Of a stretch of 64,000 nt of DNA, positions 34,371-42,957 are shown piece after piece (position 1 is the first letter of the stretch; each line of letters begins with the position of its first letter). Both the position numbers and the translations under genes were made by a program. Origin of the DNA: Pirellulales bacterium (GTDB taxonomy: Bacteria > Planctomycetota > Planctomycetia > Pirellulales > JAEUIK01); the NCBI GenBank assembly GCA_019694435.1, contig JAIBBZ010000003.1, forward strand, positions 1-64,000, written 5' to 3'. The notes beneath the pieces were generated by a model. That model did no database searches. It saw nothing but the letters and a program-made list of their open reading frames with translations, and was not told the DNA's origin.

Positions 34371-35666
34371 TCAGGCGCTCTTGTTCTTGGGAACGGGCAT
34401 GGGCCGCACGAGCCCTTTGCCGCGCACGACCTCTTCGGAGATCACATAGCGGTTGCCGCGTCCTCGCTCGGGCAGCTCGAACGTCAATTCCAGCATCACC
34501 TCTTCAATGATCGACCTCAAGCCGCGGGCACCTGTGTCTTTTTCCATCGCCATGTCCGCGATTGCCCGCAAGGCACCTTCGCTGAATTCGAGATCGGCGT
34601 CTTCCAGCTCGAACAACTTCTGATACTGCTTGACCAGCGCGTTGCGCGGCTCGGTGAGGACCTTGATCAGCGCGTCGGCATCGAGCGGCTGCAACGGGCA
34701 CACGACCGGCAAGCGACCGACCAACTCGGGAATCATCCCGAACTCGAGAATGTCATCGCTGGTGACCTTGGGCAGCAGCGAGGCCAAATCGTCCTCGGGG
34801 GCATAGTTGCCGCCTGCCGATTCCTGGCCGAAACCGATCGTCTTGCGACCCAGCCGCTTGGCGATGATCTCCTCGAGGCCGACGAACGTGCCGCCGCAGA
34901 TGAACAGGATGTTGCTCGTGTCCATCTGGATGTACTGCTGCTCGGGATGTTTGCGGCCGCCTTGCGGGGGCACGTTGGCAACGGTGCCTTCGAGCATTTT
35001 CAACAAGGCCTGCTGCACCCCTTCGCCCGAGACGTCGCGCGTGATCGAGACGTTGTGGCTCGTCTTGCCGATCTTGTCGATCTCGTCGATATACAGCACG
35101 CCGCGCTGGGCCGCCTCGAGATCGAAGTCCGCCGCGTGCAGCAGCTTGAGCAGCAGGTTCTCGACGTCTTCGCCGACGTAGCCGGCCTCGGTCAGCGTCG
35201 TGGCGTCGCCGATGGCGAATGGCACGTTGAGCACCTTGGCCAAGGTCCGGGCCAAGAGCGTCTTCCCGCTGCCGGTCGGCCCGACCAACAGGATGTTCGA
35301 CTTTTCGATTTCGACGTCGGACGATTCCTGGCTGAGCATCAGCCGGCGATAGTGCGTATAGACGGCCACGGCCAGGACCTGCTTGGCCCGTTGCTGGCCG
35401 ATCACGTACTCGTCGAGGTGCGTCACGATTTCGCGCGGCGACGGCACACGGCTGAACAGTTGCTTGCCGGTACCGCGACGGCGCCGTTCCTGGTCGAGAA
35501 TCGACTGGCACAGCTCGATACACTCGCCGCAGATATAAACCTCGCCGGGGCCCTCAACGAGTGGACCCACGTCGCGATAGCTCTTGCGACAAAACGAACA
35601 GAAGGCGTTCTTCTTCGTGGTACCGCCGCTGCGGCGGCCCAGATTCATGTCCCTTCCGGAGGGCAT
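34371..35666 (-). CDS. clpX: ATP-dependent Clp protease ATP-binding subunit ClpX
   Basis: 431 residues; AAAGGAG precedes ATG 35666 at five to six bases. The N-terminal zinc-binding domain has CSFCRKSY and [10 protein letters not shown]. The AAA+ core has Walker [13 protein letters not shown], Walker [11 protein letters not shown], and an arginine-finger region GRLPVVCPL. ClpX unfolds tagged proteins and feeds them to ClpP. No clpP or tig lies next to it, unlike in many bacteria. The C-terminal domain ([18 protein letters not shown]) is complete. Confidence 0.97.
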   Translation of the reverse strand: MPSGRDMNLGRRSGGTTKKNAFCSFCRKSYRDVGPLVEGPGEVYICGECIELCQSILDQERRRRGTGKQLFSRVPSPREIVTHLDEYVIGQQRAKQVLAVAVYTHYRRLMLSQESSDVEIEKSNILLVGPTGSGKTLLARTLAKVLNVPFAIGDATTLTEAGYVGEDVENLLLKLLHAADFDLEAAQRGVLYIDEIDKIGKTSHNVSITRDVSGEGVQQALLKMLEGTVANVPPQGGRKHPEQQYIQMDTSNILFICGGTFVGLEEIIAKRLGRKTIGFGQESAGGNYAPEDDLASLLPKVTSDDILEFGMIPELVGRLPVVCPLQPLDADALIKVLTEPRNALVKQYQKLFELEDADLEFSEGALRAIADMAMEKDTGARGLRSIIEEVMLELTFELPERGRGNRYVISEEVVRGKGLVRPMPVPKNKSA

Positions 35667-35919
35667 GCCAACTCCTTTCCCCCCTCGCTCTTCGCGGCCG
35701 CCTCCGGCAGTGAAGAATTCGGGTGTGCTTCACGGTGTCGCTCGAAGGACGCGCCGCAAGTTTCGCTTGCGATCGGTCCCGGGGGGCTTCCTTGTCCGCT
35801 GCCGCGTTCGAGCCGTCGACAGGTCCTGCATTCATTGGACCGTGTACGGTGGCCAGCGTTGCCGTTCCTCCCGGCAACGCTGCGGAAAAATCTGTCTCGT
35901 TCGCCGCTGCCGTTCGCCC
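35667..35919. other. Intergenic region upstream of clpX
   Basis: No gene recognised. It should carry the clpX promoter on the minus strand, but I see no clean -35/-10 pair. It also forms the 3' flank of the SHOCT-type gene. Confidence 0.35.
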
Positions 35920-36216
35920 TTAGCGCTGCGTGGGGGCCGGGGGGCCGCTGCTGCGCACCGCGGGGGTATCGGGCTTGGGCTTGCTGTGCATGCGTGCCGC
36001 CAGCATGCTCTTTATTGTTCGGTATTCCTCGTCGCTTAGCTCACCTTTCGCGTGGAGTTCGCGGAAATCGGCCAGCGTCTCGGCGGTATTCGGACCCGAA
36101 GAGTATCCCGCCTGCCTGATTCGTCCTACGACATACCAACCCGCGGCAAGCAACATCGACAGAATCGTGATCCAAAGGACCAACTGAGCCGCCGGTGTCG
36201 ACAAAAACTCTGCCAT
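35920..36216 (-). CDS. Small membrane protein with SHOCT-type motif
   Basis: 98 residues from ATG 36216. One transmembrane helix (LVLWITILSMLLAAGWYVVG) is followed by a cytoplasmic segment with DFRELHAKGELSDEEYRTI, which is the SHOCT-like short helical motif (L-x-x-G-x-I/L-x-x-E-E-F/Y). The tail is polar. Such proteins are small anchors of unknown role. Upstream, CATAAT read on the minus strand near 36278 may be a -10. Confidence 0.7.
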   Translation of the reverse strand: MAEFLSTPAAQLVLWITILSMLLAAGWYVVGRIRQAGYSSGPNTAETLADFRELHAKGELSDEEYRTIKSMLAARMHSKPKPDTPAVRSSGPPAPTQR

Positions 36217-36690
36217 CGCGCGGCCCGGACTGCACGGCCAACTCCGCCCCGATTCGCTGACCCGTTCATTTTTTCTATTATGGCGCTGCTGCCAGCCTGC
36301 GTCCAGAAACTCGTGCGCACCGGCGCCGAGTTTTCGGCCGCGTCGGCCACCTGACCGCACGGCAACATGCATCCACTCGAATTTCTGTCGAACAACTGCC
36401 AGCTTCGACTTGACATCGCGCCCCAATCTGCCGGATGCACGCGTTAGCGAAGAATTGCCGGGCCGGAAGCAGGCCGACCACCGTTGGGCCACCGTCTGGA
36501 TGAGCCCCGCCGCCACGAGAGCCGCGGCCGGCGGATCGCCCTTCTCTACGCAAGTGCGATCCGCTTGGTGCGCTGCGCGGACTGAAGAAAAATTCGCTTT
36601 CGCCGAGCGCCTCGCCAGCGGCCATTTGACAGCGTCGCGCCACCTGCCTAGCCTTGGGCCACTTTGGCTCCCGGCACCCCGCGCTCTCCG
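36217..36690. other. Divergent region SHOCT gene / KDPG aldolase
   Basis: No gene recognised. An AT-rich patch near 36270-36283 (ATTTTTTCTATTATGG) may hold -10 elements of either direction. The candidate aldolase promoter at 36626-36654 lies at the right-hand end. Confidence 0.4.
36626..36654 (+). promoter_or_regulatory. Candidate promoter of the aldolase gene run
   Basis: A perfect -35 TTGACA (36626-36631), a 17-base spacer, and TAGCCT (36649-36654), 37 bases before ATG 36691. The -10 agrees in only three positions (T, A and the last T). Confidence 0.45.
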
Positions 36691-37344
36691 ATGGCCAGCC
36701 ACGACGACCTCCAACGCGTGCTCGACGGCGGAATCGTGGCCATCATCCGCGCGCAGCAGAGCGAGCAGCTCGTTCAAGTGGCCGAAGCCCTGGCCGCCGG
36801 AGGCATCGACGCCATCGAGATTACCTTCACGGTGCCCCGCGCCGTGCAGGTGCTCGAGCAAGTGGCCGACCGCCTGGGCGACCGCATTCTGCTGGGCGCC
36901 GGCACGCTGCTCGACTCAGAAACGGCCCGGGCAGCGATCCTGGCCGGGGCACAGTTCCTGGTTACGCCCACGGTTCAGCTCGACGTCATTCGTACGGCCA
37001 GGCGTTACGGCAAGTTGATGATGGCCGGTGCGCTGACTCCCACCGAGATACTCACTGCGTGGGAGGCGGGGGCCGAGATCGTCAAAGTCTTTCCCTCGGA
37101 GATCACGGGGCCAGGTTATCTGAAGGCCGTGCGTGGCCCCCTGCCCCAGGTCCGGCTGTTGCCGACCGGCGGTGTAAACCTGGAAACGGCGGCCGACTTT
37201 CTCCGCGCGGGGGCCTGCGCTTTGGGCATCGGCAGCTCCTTGGTAGAACCAGCCGCCGTGGCTGCCGGCAATCTGGCGCGCATCGAATCGCTCGCCCGCG
37301 AGTACGTCAACATCGTGCGCACGACCCGGGCCGCGCTGCGTTGA
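36691..37344 (+). CDS. eda: KDPG/KHG aldolase (2-dehydro-3-deoxy-phosphogluconate aldolase)
   Basis: 217 residues from ATG 36691 (MASHDDLQRVLDGGIVAIIR). IEITFTVPRAVQVLEQ contains the catalytic Glu, GAGTLLDSETARAAI is typical, and IVKVFPSEITGPGYLKA carries the Schiff-base Lys. PTGGVNLETAADFLRAGA binds phosphate. The enzyme cleaves 2-keto-3-deoxy-6-phosphogluconate into pyruvate and glyceraldehyde 3-phosphate (Entner-Doudoroff and hexuronate pathways). The gene begins a plus-strand run of six genes but has no sugar-acid genes beside it. Confidence 0.93.
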   Translation: MASHDDLQRVLDGGIVAIIRAQQSEQLVQVAEALAAGGIDAIEITFTVPRAVQVLEQVADRLGDRILLGAGTLLDSETARAAILAGAQFLVTPTVQLDVIRTARRYGKLMMAGALTPTEILTAWEAGAEIVKVFPSEITGPGYLKAVRGPLPQVRLLPTGGVNLETAADFLRAGACALGIGSSLVEPAAVAAGNLARIESLAREYVNIVRTTRAALR

Positions 37345-37407
37345 CCTGCGGCACAGGCCCAACGATCATTGGGCATCAACGTGTCACGGATCGCAGGTCG
37401 CCGCGCC

Positions 37408-38328
37408 ATGCCCATCCAGTTCACCTGTCCGCATTGCGGCGTGACGACCGAGGTGGCCGACCAATTTGCCGGACTGCGCGGTCCCTGCGCCTCGTGTCTG
37501 AACACGATCGAAATCCCACAACTGTCTGCAGAGCTCGCTGCCGAGCCGGCGGAGCCCGTGGCCCCCGAACGGTCGAGCCGCCTGGGAACCTGGTATTTGT
37601 TGGCGATCGTCGGGGCGATTGCCGCGCTGATCGTGGGCAGCGCCGTGCTCGTCGGCCAGTTCGTGCCCAGTTGGTTCCAACGGCAGTTGACCCAGCAGGA
37701 AGTCGCCTGCCGTGATCGGCTCGAGCAGATCGGCCAAGCGCTGCGGGCCTATCACGCCGAGTACGACCAGTTCCCGCCCGCCGTCGTCTTCGCGCCGGAC
37801 GGGCGGCCGATGCACAGTTGGCGGGTGCTGATCCTGCCCTACCTCGAAGAACAAGCTTTGTACAAGCAATACCACCTCGATGAGCCCTGGGATGGGCCGC
37901 GGAACAAGCTGCTCACCGCCAAGATGCCCGTGGCTTACGGCTGTCCGAGTGACCCGGCGAGCTATCGGGGCCAAACGAGTTACGTGGCGGTCGTGGGGGC
38001 CGACACGGCCTGGCCGCAGGACGGCGTCATGCGTTTGCGCAACCGCCCCGCCGCGATCGGCGGCAAGCTGCTGGTGGTCGAAGTCGAAAGCTCGGGCATC
38101 TTTTGGCTGCAGCCGGCCGACTTCCGGCGCGAGTTGCTCAGTAAGCGGATCAATGATCCGCAGGGCGCCGGCATTCGCAGCTTGCACCTTGACGGTGCGA
38201 ATGCCGTGCTGGTCGATGGCAGCATCAAGCACCTGCCGACGACGTTGAGCGAACAGGAACTGGCCGAACTGCTGTCGGTGCCACCACCCCCAGAAACCAA
38301 TTCCCAGCCAGCGCCCGCTGCCCCTTGA
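37408..38328 (+). CDS. DUF1559-domain protein with N-terminal zinc ribbon
   Basis: 306 residues from ATG 37408. Residues 1-30 contain FTCPHCGVTT and GPCASC, a two-pair zinc ribbon. A transmembrane helix follows (WYLLAIVGAIAALIVGSAVL), then the DUF1559 core: CRDRLEQIGQALRAYHAEYD, FPPAVVFAPDG, SWRVLILPYLEEQALY, DEPWDGPRNKLL. It ends with the usual LHLDGANAVLVDGSIKHL. DUF1559 proteins are expanded in planctomycetes and normally start with a pilin-like N-methylation leader; here the zinc ribbon plus helix replaces it. Function unknown. Confidence 0.9.
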   Translation: MPIQFTCPHCGVTTEVADQFAGLRGPCASCLNTIEIPQLSAELAAEPAEPVAPERSSRLGTWYLLAIVGAIAALIVGSAVLVGQFVPSWFQRQLTQQEVACRDRLEQIGQALRAYHAEYDQFPPAVVFAPDGRPMHSWRVLILPYLEEQALYKQYHLDEPWDGPRNKLLTAKMPVAYGCPSDPASYRGQTSYVAVVGADTAWPQDGVMRLRNRPAAIGGKLLVVEVESSGIFWLQPADFRRELLSKRINDPQGAGIRSLHLDGANAVLVDGSIKHLPTTLSEQELAELLSVPPPPETNSQPAPAAP

Positions 38329-38435
38329 CGCAGCTTTCAAGTCTGCGTCGTGTCGTAACCGATACGATCGTTACAGCTTTCCGCGTAGGAATACTTTGCG
38401 CGGGGCGTCGACGCTCGGACGATCAGGGTGGGTGC

Positions 38436-40151
38436 ATGCGGCGAAACTATGTCTTAGCGGCGGCCGGAGTGCTCGTGACTGCCGCCGGAGCTTGGGCCCA
38501 ATTTCCTGCGCCCAACGCCTCGCAGCAGACCGCCGCGCAAGCGGCTGCAACGCACGCTGCGCCCACGATCGAGGCACCGCTACCGGCCCAATACACCCGG
38601 CTGGTGATGTTCGCGATTCCTTTCGAGCCGCCGCCTGCAAGTGCCCGGGCGCTGGAGGTCCAGCTTTGGCAATCGTCGGACCAGGGCACCAACTGGTCGC
38701 TGTGCAGCAAGGCCTCGCCCCGGGACGGCAAGTTCAATTTCCGCGCACCGCACGACGGCGAATTCTGGTTCCTCGTACGAACGCTCGACGATCAAGGCAA
38801 TCTGACCCCGCAATCGATCGGTAAGCCCGAGATGCGGGTCGTCGTCGATACGGCGCCTCCCAAGCTCGAATTGACCGTCCGTCAAGGTCCAGCCGGCGAA
38901 TTGCTCGGCGCGTGGCAAATCACCGATCCGCTGCTGCATCCGCAGGGATTGAAGTTGAGTTGGACCAGCGGCGATGGCCCCTGGCAACCGCTGGCCACAA
39001 CGCCGTTGACCATCACCCAACCCGGGGCGCCGGCCGTGGGCGAGGCCACGTGGTGGGTCGATTCCCTGGGTAATGAGATTCGCATTCGCGCCGAGGTGAC
39101 CGACCTGGCCGGCAACGTGCTCGTCAGCGAACAGCCGGTGCAGGTTCTCGGCTCGGCTGCTGCCAACAGTGGAACGGCATTGAACCAAGCGCCCCCAGCC
39201 GCCACACCAGCGAACCCGCAACTGGCGGCAAGCCCTGCTCCGTCGGCGATTCGGGTGTCGCCTCCGCCGCTGCCGCCGACGCAGCGCTGGGCGGCCGACG
39301 AGATCAACACCTCGGGGCTAGCGGCCAACCTTCCCGCCGGCACTCTGCAGCCTTCGGCCCTGGGCGATTTGCCTACTCCGGCGCCCGTGTCAGGCACAGA
39401 CGGCACACTGGTCGTCGCGCCCAACGTCCCGCAAATCACGTCGAGCCCCATCGCACCCAGCGTCGCCAGCAGTTACCAGCCGACCGGCGATGAGCCCTGC
39501 ACGCTCGAGCAGTTGCCTGCCGGGGTCGTGCCGCAGTTCGTCAACACGTTGACCTTCGATCTGCACTGCGATCTTGAATCGGCAGTTGTCGCCGGCATTC
39601 GCGGGATCGAGCTGTGGGGGACGCGCGACGGCGGCCGAAGCTGGATCAGCTTCGGACAGTCGTCCAATTATCGTGGGCCGCTGGTGATGACCGTGCACGG
39701 CGAAGGCGTCTACGGCTTTCGCATCGTCGTACACACGGCCGACGGACCTCTCGGCGCGGTCCCGACGCCCGGCACCGAGCCCGATCATTGGGTCGTCGTC
39801 GACACGACGAGCCCGACCGTGCAGATCACGAATATCACGTGCGGCCCGGGTGCGCAGACCGAGGCGGTCACAGTCGAATGGACCGCCGCCGATGCGCGGC
39901 TCGACGTCCAGCCGATCAGCATCGACTACGCCCCCAGCGTCGGCGGGCCGTGGACTGCGCTGGCGACCAAATTGACCAATACCGGCGCCTACACCTGGCG
40001 GTCCAGGGGGCGATTGCCGGAACGCGTGTTCTTGCGCGTCGCCGCCCGCGATCAGGCCGGCAATGTCGCCTTTGCCCAAACGCCGCAGAACGTAGCCGCG
40101 CCGCGGGCACAAACGCCCGGACGCATCGTCGAAGTGCGCCCGCACAAATGA
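38436..40151 (+). CDS. Secreted protein with Ig/fibronectin-like repeats
   Basis: 571 residues from ATG 38436. Signal peptide MRRNYVLAAAGVLVTAAGAW (cleavage after AWA). The mature part contains repeated beta-sandwich-like units with VVDTAPPKLELTVRQGPAGE, WWVDSLGNEIRIRAEVTDLA and, near the end, VVVDTTSPTVQITNITCGPG plus LRVAARDQAGNVAF. The D-T-x-P-x-V and D-x-A-G-N patterns are those of bacterial Ig-like surface domains. A Pro/Ala linker (residues 245-310) splits it into two halves. Function unknown; exported. Confidence 0.75.
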   Translation: MRRNYVLAAAGVLVTAAGAWAQFPAPNASQQTAAQAAATHAAPTIEAPLPAQYTRLVMFAIPFEPPPASARALEVQLWQSSDQGTNWSLCSKASPRDGKFNFRAPHDGEFWFLVRTLDDQGNLTPQSIGKPEMRVVVDTAPPKLELTVRQGPAGELLGAWQITDPLLHPQGLKLSWTSGDGPWQPLATTPLTITQPGAPAVGEATWWVDSLGNEIRIRAEVTDLAGNVLVSEQPVQVLGSAAANSGTALNQAPPAATPANPQLAASPAPSAIRVSPPPLPPTQRWAADEINTSGLAANLPAGTLQPSALGDLPTPAPVSGTDGTLVVAPNVPQITSSPIAPSVASSYQPTGDEPCTLEQLPAGVVPQFVNTLTFDLHCDLESAVVAGIRGIELWGTRDGGRSWISFGQSSNYRGPLVMTVHGEGVYGFRIVVHTADGPLGAVPTPGTEPDHWVVVDTTSPTVQITNITCGPGAQTEAVTVEWTAADARLDVQPISIDYAPSVGGPWTALATKLTNTGAYTWRSRGRLPERVFLRVAARDQAGNVAFAQTPQNVAAPRAQTPGRIVEVRPHK

Positions 40152-40221
40152 GTCGCTAGGTCGCCGTCGCGCGCCACGGGCGATATAGTGATCCCGACGC
40201 AACGCTCGTCGGGGATCATGC

Positions 40222-41289
40222 ATGCCGCCTACGGCACTCACGGCCATCGAGTTTCTCGACCAACCGTCGACCACGGTACCGGGCGTGATCGCGGCATATG
40301 GCGACGACGCCTTCTTGCGCCAGCAGGTCATCGCCCGCTGCAAGTCGCTCGTGCTGGGCGACGACGACGGCCAATTCAGCCAGAACACGTTTGACGGCCG
40401 GTCGGCCGCGCTCCGCGATGTGCTCGACGAATTGTCGACCGGGGCGCTGTTCGGCTCGGGCCGGCGGCTGATCGTCGTGGCCGACGCCGATGAATTCGTG
40501 ACACGATTTCGCGAGCGACTCGAAGAGTACGCGGCGCGCCCCAAGGCGTCGGCCGTGCTGCTGCTCGACGTCGTACGCTGGCCGGCGAACACGCGTCTGG
40601 CCAAGGCCGTGGCTGCCAGCGGGCTGGCCATCGATTGCTCGGCCCCGGCCCCGGCGCGACTGCCCAGCGTGGTCATCGCCTGGGCCAAATCGCATTACAA
40701 AACTTCGATTGCCCGTGATGCGGCCGAAATGCTGGTCGAAATCGTAGGCAACGAGCTGGGACTCATCGACCAGGAACTTGCCAAGCTGTCCGGTTTCACT
40801 CCGCCGGGCAAAGCGATCGAGGCGTCGGCCGTGCAGGCCCTCGCAGGAAGTTGGCGCACCCAGACAGTGTGGGAAATGCTCGATCTGGCCGTCGCGGGGC
40901 AAGCCGGCCAGGCGATCGCCCTGCTCGACCGCCTGCTGGCTGCTGGCGAAAGCCCGATTGCCGTGCTGGGTCAAATCGGCTCGTCGCTGCGCCGCTTTGC
41001 TACCGCCACGCGGCTGATCGAAGCGGCCGAGGCCAAGGGCCAGCGTCTGCCGCTGCGCGGCGCGCTGGAGACCGCCGGCGTCCGCGGTTTCGTGCTCGCC
41101 AAAGCCGAAGCTCAGTTGCGCCAATTGGGCCGGCAACGAGCCGCGCAGTTGCACGCCTGGCTCCTGCAGGCCGACCTCGATCTCAAGGGCGCGAGCAACC
41201 TGCCGGCCCGGGTGATCCTCGAACGGCTGCTCGTGAGAATGTCGGCAGCAATGCAGCCCAAGCCGGCTGCGCCAGCTACGCGCCGCTAG
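40222..41289 (+). CDS. holA: DNA polymerase III subunit delta
   Basis: 355 residues. IAAYGDDAFLRQQVIARCKS, ALFGSGRRLIVVADADEF, GNELGLIDQELAKLSGF and WEMLDLAVAGQAGQAIALLD with LLAAGESPIAVLGQI follow the delta-subunit order: an N-terminal AAA-like domain, then a helical collar. The ADEF stretch corresponds to the nucleotide-fold end without Walker residues. It opens the sliding clamp as part of the clamp loader. A TATAGT hexamer at 40184-40189 may be part of its own promoter. Confidence 0.85.
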   Translation: MPPTALTAIEFLDQPSTTVPGVIAAYGDDAFLRQQVIARCKSLVLGDDDGQFSQNTFDGRSAALRDVLDELSTGALFGSGRRLIVVADADEFVTRFRERLEEYAARPKASAVLLLDVVRWPANTRLAKAVAASGLAIDCSAPAPARLPSVVIAWAKSHYKTSIARDAAEMLVEIVGNELGLIDQELAKLSGFTPPGKAIEASAVQALAGSWRTQTVWEMLDLAVAGQAGQAIALLDRLLAAGESPIAVLGQIGSSLRRFATATRLIEAAEAKGQRLPLRGALETAGVRGFVLAKAEAQLRQLGRQRAAQLHAWLLQADLDLKGASNLPARVILERLLVRMSAAMQPKPAAPATRR

Positions 41290-41319
41290 CACCCGATCCT
41301 GCCGTGCGGCGCATTCATC

Positions 41320-41348
41320 TTGCCGCAAATCGCCGCGCGACCTATTCT
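41320..41348 (+). promoter_or_regulatory. Candidate promoter of the lipoprotein gene
   Basis: TTGCCG (41320-41325), a 17-base spacer, and TATTCT (41343-41348), about 98 bases before ATG 41447. Confidence 0.4.
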
Positions 41349-41446
41349 CCGCCCCGATTTCCACGACCCGCCTGCCGCGGTCGTCTTGTCGAATACAGCG
41401 CGCGGGGCGAGCTCATCGTGCCAGGAAGTCGATACCCGGATTGACC

Positions 41447-42934
41447 ATGACACGGCCGTACCTGATGCTCGCCCTGCTGTTTGGCGCCTCGACGGCGCTC
41501 TGCGGCTGCCGACAAGCGCCTTGGCCGCATCTTTCGGGCATGGCCCCGCGCCCCGCGACGGGCACCGCGCTGACCGGCGAAGACCCGGATCTGGCTGCGG
41601 GCGCATCGGTACCGCGCTCGGGAAGCAACTTGTCGGCCGCGCCCACTGTGCCTCAGGCCGCAACCGCGTTCGATTCTCCGCAGCCTGCCGCCGCGCCGCC
41701 TCAGGGCGATCTGGCCGCGGTGATGAACGAGCTGCAATCGTTGGGTGCGATCGACCCGGCGCAACAGAACCAATTGTTGGAAGACCTGAAAAAGAGCGAT
41801 CCCAAGTATTGGCCCATGATCACCCAGTCGTTCCGCGCCGCGTTGAACCGCCAGCGCGGCGACGCGGGAACCGCGGATACGGCGGTCGCCCCGCCGCGGA
41901 CCGGCTCGCCGGCGCTGCTCGCCTCGGCCACGGTGGCCCCCACGGGCACAGCCTTACCAGCCTCGTTGGCGACGGCACCTCAACCGCTCCCCGCCCCGAC
42001 CATCGCTCCCGCACAGCCGGCGACTGCCGCCGCCGTGCCCGAACCGCTGCCCCAGCCGCCGAGCATGCCGATTGCGCCCGCGCAGACCGTGCGTGAAGAG
42101 TTCGGCCCGCCGCCGCCGGTCGACTCGACGGCCAGCGCGATGGCCAGTCCGGGAGCGACAGGTGATTCGAATGCCATGATGGCCGCGCGGGTCGGCGCGA
42201 CCTCGCCAACCATCGCGCCGGCCGCCGACAGCCGCACGCAGATCGACACGGCCATCCGTTCGCTCGAAAACGAGCTCGCCACGGCGTCACCAGGCTCGGC
42301 ATCGACGTCGGCCCGACGGGAGCTGCAATTGCGAATGATGTACCTGCTGGCCGACCGGCGGCAGGACGCGCTGCGTCCGATCGACGGACTGCCGGCGGCG
42401 GAACAGGAATACTGGTCGGGACAACTATACGCCTTGGCCACGTTCCTCGACGAGAAGCGCGAGGCCGACGCGAGCCGACGTGCTGCAACGGCCGTCGAGC
42501 ATTTGCGCAACGCTTCGGCGCGACTGGCCGAGCTGGGTGTCCTCGAAGTGAAGAACCTCGCCTTCTGCACCGAAGTCAGCAGCTACGGGGTGTTCAAGAA
42601 ATTTCCCGACACGAAATTTGCCCCCGGGCAGGAAGTGTTGCTCTATGCGGAGCTGGAGAACTTCAAGAGCGAGCAGACTCCCAAAGGCTGGCACACGGCT
42701 CTGCGCAGCTCATACCAGGTGCTCGACGACCAGGGACGCGTCGTCGACGAACATCAGTTCGATTTGACCGAAGAGTATTGCGCGAACGCCCGGCGCGATT
42801 TCTTCATCCGCTATTTCCTCTACCTGCCCGAGCGGATCAATCCCGGCTCGTATACACTGCAACTGACCATCGAGGACACGCTGAGCCGCAAGATCGGCCA
42901 GTCGTCGATCCCGGTGACCATTGCAGCCCACTGA
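41447..42934 (+). CDS. Lipoprotein with Pro/Ala-rich linker and conserved C-terminal domain
   Basis: 495 residues from ATG 41447. MTRPYLMLALLFGASTALCGC is a lipoprotein signal. Residues 30-260 are Pro/Ala/Thr-rich and probably disordered, with one helical insert (DLAAVMNELQSLGAIDPAQQ). The C-terminal 230 residues contain RRELQLRMMYLLADRRQDAL, then a beta domain with FAPGQEVLLYAELENFKSE and ERINPGSYTLQLTIEDTLSR. I see no enzyme motif. The gene precedes the oxidase gene by 23 bases. Confidence 0.75.
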   Translation: MTRPYLMLALLFGASTALCGCRQAPWPHLSGMAPRPATGTALTGEDPDLAAGASVPRSGSNLSAAPTVPQAATAFDSPQPAAAPPQGDLAAVMNELQSLGAIDPAQQNQLLEDLKKSDPKYWPMITQSFRAALNRQRGDAGTADTAVAPPRTGSPALLASATVAPTGTALPASLATAPQPLPAPTIAPAQPATAAAVPEPLPQPPSMPIAPAQTVREEFGPPPPVDSTASAMASPGATGDSNAMMAARVGATSPTIAPAADSRTQIDTAIRSLENELATASPGSASTSARRELQLRMMYLLADRRQDALRPIDGLPAAEQEYWSGQLYALATFLDEKREADASRRAATAVEHLRNASARLAELGVLEVKNLAFCTEVSSYGVFKKFPDTKFAPGQEVLLYAELENFKSEQTPKGWHTALRSSYQVLDDQGRVVDEHQFDLTEEYCANARRDFFIRYFLYLPERINPGSYTLQLTIEDTLSRKIGQSSIPVTIAAH

Positions 42935-42957
42935 TACCTGGCGACGAGTCGCCCGCG

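Noticed and set aside
34080..36119. Plus-strand open frame of 679 codons over clpX
   Set aside because: Antisense to clpX, whose zinc finger, Walker motifs and ribosome binding site are clear. The antisense product has no domain and no plausible start.
36279..36354. 24-codon frame starting in the AT-rich patch upstream of the aldolase gene
   Set aside because: No ribosome binding site and too short; the AT-rich patch is better explained as promoter DNA.
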